This document shows positions 58,901-64,000 of a stretch of DNA of 64,000 nucleotides, piece by piece. Each line of letters begins with the position of its first letter. Positions within the stretch are counted from its first letter, which is position 1. The stretch is taken from NCBI RefSeq assembly GCF_030867145.1, contig NC_134416.1, forward strand, positions 23,095,014 through 23,159,013. The letters run 5' to 3'. This stretch comes from Opisthocomus hoazin. Taxonomy: Eukaryota; Chordata; Aves; Opisthocomiformes; Opisthocomidae. Below the pieces are notes generated by a model. The model did no database searches. It saw only the letters and a list, made by a program, of their open reading frames with translations, and was not told the DNA's origin. Made by a program: the position numbers and the translations under genes.

Positions 58901-61900
58901 TTGCTATTAGCTGTATCAGAATAAAAATACCAACTCAGCTTGAAAATAAAGGTATGTGTAGCCAGCTAATCAATTGCATAACTTTTCTAAAAATGTCTTC
59001 AGTATGATGACATTAGGCAACTGTGAACCTGTTAGCTTCCAGCTCTGCTGTCAGTGCTGTGATATAGCGAGTGCCAGCATGGTGTTCCAGTCAGCTACTG
59101 CCACCTGCTCCGCTTTGGAAAAAGAAGTCTCTTTTTTTGGCAGCCATCAGATGTCATACCCAGTGCCCACTGGCAAGAATGATGACTTTTCACCATGGTC
59201 TCCTGCGCTTATGAAAGTCTTAAAAAGAGGCCTAATGGCGATGGCAGAGCCATGGAGCTGTGGTGTGGGATTATGAGCACGGTGGGAGCGCCTGCGTGGG
59301 CGGGTGCCCTGGGTGAAGGTCCATTCGGAAAAAGCTCCGGCTGTCTTACTGCTCATGAAGGGCTGCGACCCTGGCGCTGAGCGGGTCTCCAGTAAACTGC
59401 AGACTGGCTCTAGGCAGAAAAGCAACCTCCATTTTGCGACAGTTCAGTGTCGGCCTGGGGTTTCCTCCCTCCTCAGCTATCTCTGTATATGTTTCCGTAT
59501 ATGTGTATCATAGCACTGTGTCCCTTGACTCGCCCATATGAAGCCACAACAGCAAACTGGGGCAGGCAGGAGTCTGTCTTCCTCTCTGATACTGCTTTGT
59601 ACCACAGGGGTTGCACAATGGCAGAGACACATCTCAGAGGGCAGGGAAACAAGAGTAACCTTATCTATGTTGCCTGTTTTTGCTGGCTAGACTTCCCCGA
59701 CTGGTAGGATTCATACTTTGTCTTCTTAGCCCTAAGATGTGAGAGAAACCGAATTTACTCAACTGTGAGGGTTATCTGTTGATTAATGAAAGTCCAGTGT
59801 GATGGAATATCATCGTAATCACACTGCACACTGACCAAATACTGCTATAAATGAAGGGGAAAGAGCATTTGCTTTTTTAATGGCTACAGCAACTGGGCTT
59901 TAGATTGGCAATTTTAGCAGTATTATGCTAAACTAACATATACGTATCTACCATAAGCCTAATGCACTGATTTTAATAGCTAATGCTGGCATTAAATGCT
60001 GCTCTGTATTGGGACAAGCCTGTTCTTTGTATTTATATTTTTCTAATGTGCACAAGCATTTACATGAACGGCATTTTTGCTTCGTACAGATTTTTACTGG
60101 AGTAAGAGGCACAGATTTACACTGTGTACATTTGAGTGTACGTATAAAGAAAAACAAAAAGAGAGGAATTATACTATTCTTTCTGCTTGCGAACGAAAGC
60201 ATGACTGTAACTCACCAAAAGAGAAGCAGTGAGTTATGACAAACCTGCCCTCACAAGACAACGGTGATGATAAATAAAGTATGCAAACCCAGACACATAC
60301 CACACTCCATAATTCCTTGCAAACTCTAAGCCTACAGTTTGTTTTGACGCAAGCTTTGCCTTCTATGGCAAAAAAATCCAACTTTCTGTTGTGTTAAAGT
60401 AAAATAGAAATAACTATTGTTTCATTTATTTTTAATTTTATCTAGTGTTCAAATGATTGCAAAACCATGACAGAAGTTGCTGTACAAAGAACAACACTCC
60501 CTTTAAAACAGACTGATATTAATGCTGGTTTATTTATTTAAAATTTCTATATTTCTTAGGAATTTAGGGGAGGGGGAAAATGTTCTTCAAATTGTAAGGT
60601 TGAGATTTTTTATCTGTTTCTGACTCTTTCTCTCATAACACTTGTTTTAAAATAGTTAAGCAAGAAACAGTGCCACTTGTCTACTGAGAGTGAAACCAAA
60701 CATTAACAGCATCCCACGATGGTCCTGTTCCTACCACTTCTCACGTTTGCTGACTTATTCAGCACTGTCATCGTTTTAGCACATCTGATTATGATTCTTT
60801 CTAATAGGAATCATCAACTTGGATTCAAGCTGACAAGATTTTGTGAGGCTCTCTTTTTCATTGCTAAGAATTCATCTTGTTCACAGATCTTTATGTTTTT
60901 AATTTAAAAAGCATTAACTAACACATTTGAATGGTTTATGTATATGCACTAAAGCATGTGAATTATTTTTGACAATTGCTAGCCTCCCCCTTAATATCTA
61001 GAACATAAATAAAAGTTGCCTTGTTTAACTTTGAACTAATATATCTGCAAAGGACAGATCCCGCTTGTCTCTCCAGTCACCAGTCTCACCGAGTTTAAAT
61101 TTCTGTGTCCGAGCAAGGCTTGCTCAGGCGTCAGAAATGCCAAACTGCAATGAACCATGGTGATGGCTTAACTCTTCCACAGATGCATGTCGACATGCTG
61201 GATATAAGTAAGTCTTTCCCATCACAAATTTTGCTATGAAAGATGCTTTTCTTAAAGAAAACCAAAAAGGGAAGAAAAGAAAAATCCACGTCAATAGTGT
61301 ATGTGAAAGGTCTATAAATTTATTTGCTTCTACTAAGCACTCACTGCACTTGCTAACGCTCAACTTTCAACTGTCTCTGGGTGATGAGGAGAGACTGTCC
61401 TAAAGCACTGGACCACAGCCTCCCTTGGTGGTTGAGGCCATGTCACCTCCTGCCAGAGCTCCAGAAACGCGCAGTCCCTGGACACGGAGCCACCAGCCCG
61501 CTGGCGACCCACGCAGCACCAAGCGCTGCAGGGAATCTCATCAGCACTGCGACCTGCTGCAACCAGGACAAGCTCAACTTCTATGCTGTAGATGGGCTTC
61601 ACATACACTGATGGCGGAAGTTAAATATCTCACTCCTTTTATTCAAGGATGGCAACAGCCTGAGTCCAGGATATCTGAAAATCACCTAGGTTTCACATTG
61701 AAGACTGCAGCCAACAACTCCACTCCCCAGGCACGCAGGACTTCCAGTCAGTGGGTTAAACCTTTCCTGGAGGCCAATCTGAGGCACACAGTGAACGCCC
61801 ACCCCTGAAAAGGATGACCACCACCCGTCCCATGTCCTGCCACAAGCACAGGCTGAGCTGCAGTCTGCAGGATAAATATGAGGCATTATTTACATTTCAA

Positions 61901-62954
61901 ACTCTCTCCCCCAACAAAACCCGTATCAAAACTACACATGGCACTTCAGAAATACTAAGAAGAAAAAAGTAAAAATGAAGTATGCAAGCAGATGTCAGTC
62001 ATATTGGGAAGTACATTACTGGAAAGCACTTGAGAGCCACATGAAGGGTCTTACAGAATCCTGCATCGAACTGCACAAGGCAGTCACTCCTTTCCCCCTT
62101 TTTCTGCCGAGGCTCCTAACTGCACCAGTCACAGGTGCTTGTTCATGTACTATAGCTTCTCATTTCTCACCATGTGCAGTATCACAAATACATCCATTTA
62201 GGACATCATAAACTGTTGATGTTTGGTTTGTCCCAGATCACATGGATCATTGCAAGGGATCATGACATAGAATGAGTGAGGAAAAATCTCCCTTCTGCTA
62301 CATCAGAGATGTTAGGCACAGTAAGAAAATGAGTGGATCTCCATATTTTCAATCAATGCTACTGGTTTTCTCTGTCTGCTCTCTGCTCACCTCAAGAGCT
62401 GCTGACAGAAATGTCTGGGGAAGAGCTTCCTCACGTACATGAGATTTAAATGGCGCTGAAATATGGAAATCATTGCATTCTGCTTCTGCTGTGCAAAACT
62501 GTATGAAAGCCTATGGGATCATATATGCCCATGGAAGAGGGTTGGCAGGATCTGCCCTACAGACAGAATTAAGACTTCAAGTGAGAAATAAGTAGGTAAA
62601 ACAAATTAACCTGAAAGGGCAAAAAATATCCTGCCTTGATACACATTTTCTAAAAGTCACAGTAAAGAACTGAGGAAAGTACAGGACTGTGATCAGGACT
62701 GTGACTGCTTCTCCTGTTCCAAAGACAGAAATGTAGGCCTTTAAATTTTGGGGCAAAACCAGTAATTTTGCGAAGATGCATTATAATTTGGGTAGATGTT
62801 TGTCTGTGGCAATGGTAGTTGTGCAACAGTGGAGCGGCAATTTAACTGTTTTCATTTGCAGTTTAAAACAGAAGGTCACACAAGGTGCAGGATGCACTGA
62901 TTTATTGTTCTATATAAAGTATCAAATTATGTTATAATTTAATGTTGCCTTTGA

Positions 62955-62973
62955 ATTATGATGTCATCATAAT
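62955..62973. repeat. Perfect palindrome, 9-bp arms, one-base centre
   Basis: attatgatg, then t, then catcataat, in an AT-rich block. The centre TGATGTCA is a near-CRE/ATF sequence. Confidence 0.95.
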
Positions 62974-64000
62974 GATAATTTACTTAATATAACAGATAAA
63001 AGGTTTACTATTTTTAATATAAATACTATTATAATTTTTGAATTTTATTCAAATGCGTATGTAATATATATTTTATCTGAATAAGAACTGGAGAAAATTC
63101 ATCCTATGCTAACATAAAATGTTCTGGTTCCTCTGAAGACATCATATCTCTAAAATTTGACATTTTAAAAAGAAAAAGAGATTCTGAAATAGAGTTTGAC
63201 AATGATATGTCCTCAAGGTGCTGTTTTCATGATGTCAGAGTCCCAATATCCAGCAATAAGCTGCTCTGCAAATGTCTCAATTTAAATCCTTAATCAATAT
63301 TATGTAACATTTAATGAAACACAAATAACTTGATTTTTTTAAAAATTAAAAATAATACATAAATACACATAAAATACTGTAATATAGATCAACATGTTTG
63401 GAACATTTTATGTAAGTCTTCGATAGATTTCTCCTGCCCCCAGAAAAAAATGTAATAGCATTAAATTAATGCCTAATCTAAGATCTGAAAGCATTTTATA
63501 TATGCTAGAAAAATATGTGTAAGGTTACATACGTATCTCCGACTTAACATGCCAACACAAACCACATGAATTTGTTCTTGTGTTTAATGTGCTCAGAGAC
63601 CACTGATGTAAAATCTTCAAGCTCACATTTACTGGTGTAATATCCCCCATAAATTTTGTAGATACAACAAAACTATCTGTCTGTTAGCAAAGAAACTAGA
63701 CATATTTCACGGCAGCAGCAATCATTAGAATGAAATTAGACTTGTTAGTCAATACTATTACAGTGTGCAAATTGAGGAAGGGATCGCCCTTTCTGATGGA
63801 AAGAAACAAAACAAGTAAAATAAGGATGAACCACTGACCTGGTATCCTAGTCATGCTTCTTTTAAATTCACCCCTCTCCATCAACATTAAGTGGGTAGTG
63901 AAATCTGGTGTATTTTTAATTTTCTCACAAAAAGAGTGAGGGTTAATGCCCACAGAGTTCGCTGGACTCTGTCAGGGCATGGCAGCATCCCTAATCTACG

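Larger units (their letters stand above)
53466..64000 (-). other. ZFPM2 intron, right edge of window
   Basis: AT-rich intron with a possible LTR-like block at about 55.4-55.83 kb, a tandem 16-mer at 55944-55975, GC-richer patches at about 59.2-59.5 and 61.4-61.8 kb, and a 19-base palindrome at 62955-62973. The next upstream ZFPM2 exon was not found. Confidence 0.6.

Noticed and set aside
61425..61808. 127-codon plus-strand frame in a GC-richer patch
   Set aside because: Low-complexity Pro/Arg/Gln composition with overlapping open frames in other phases and no motif.
16658..64000. Upstream ZFPM2 exon ending in IVYSK
   Set aside because: I looked for the complement of the expected KWLLDVTWQG and NNCIVYSK codons and did not see it. 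The scan was by eye, so a miss is possible, but long upstream introns are known for this gene.

Overview
The window reads as vertebrate, and specifically bird, nuclear DNA. It has split genes with GT/AG splice sites, AT-rich non-coding sequence, one CpG island, and a CR1 LINE copy of the avian type whose 3' end carries the ATTCTGTG-like 8-mer. Nothing prokaryotic was seen. The species cannot be named from the sequence.

One protein-coding gene is firmly identified: the 3' end of ZFPM2 (FOG2, friend of GATA 2), on the minus strand. Three coding exons read from high to low coordinate: 16451-16657, 11527-11751 and 5844-8335. They join in frame at canonical splice sites and correspond to residues 178-1151 of the human protein with no net insertion or deletion. 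All eight zinc fingers, the CtBP-binding PIDLSKK motif, a basic nuclear-localisation cluster and four sumoylation-type lysines are present. The 3' UTR runs from 5843 to a poly(A) signal at 4873-4878 and contains two miR-200b/c/429 seed matches. The upstream coding exons were not found. From 16658 to the right edge the window appears to be a single intron of more than 47 kb.

Layout: 1-4870 is sequence downstream of ZFPM2, with a small CR1 scrap and an exon-like open stretch just past the poly(A) signal. 4870-16657 is the 3' part of ZFPM2, with a CR1 in the middle intron. 16658-64000 is the long intron. Within the intron the notable items are a GC-box/AP-1/T-box motif cluster (18.6-18.9 kb), an exact 50-bp direct repeat (19.0 kb), a strong CpG island with a textbook CTCF motif and a YY1-type ATGGCG start context (29.0-29.9 kb), an ancient CR1 (38.5-39.1 kb), and a 222-codon open frame with a triplicated 39-bp repeat (52.8-53.5 kb).

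FOG2 has no enzymatic activity. It is a nuclear cofactor that binds GATA4/5/6 through its C2HC-type fingers and recruits corepressors, chiefly in heart, gonad, diaphragm and lung development. No other gene is supported strongly enough to call. The CpG island is the best candidate for an undescribed transcription unit.
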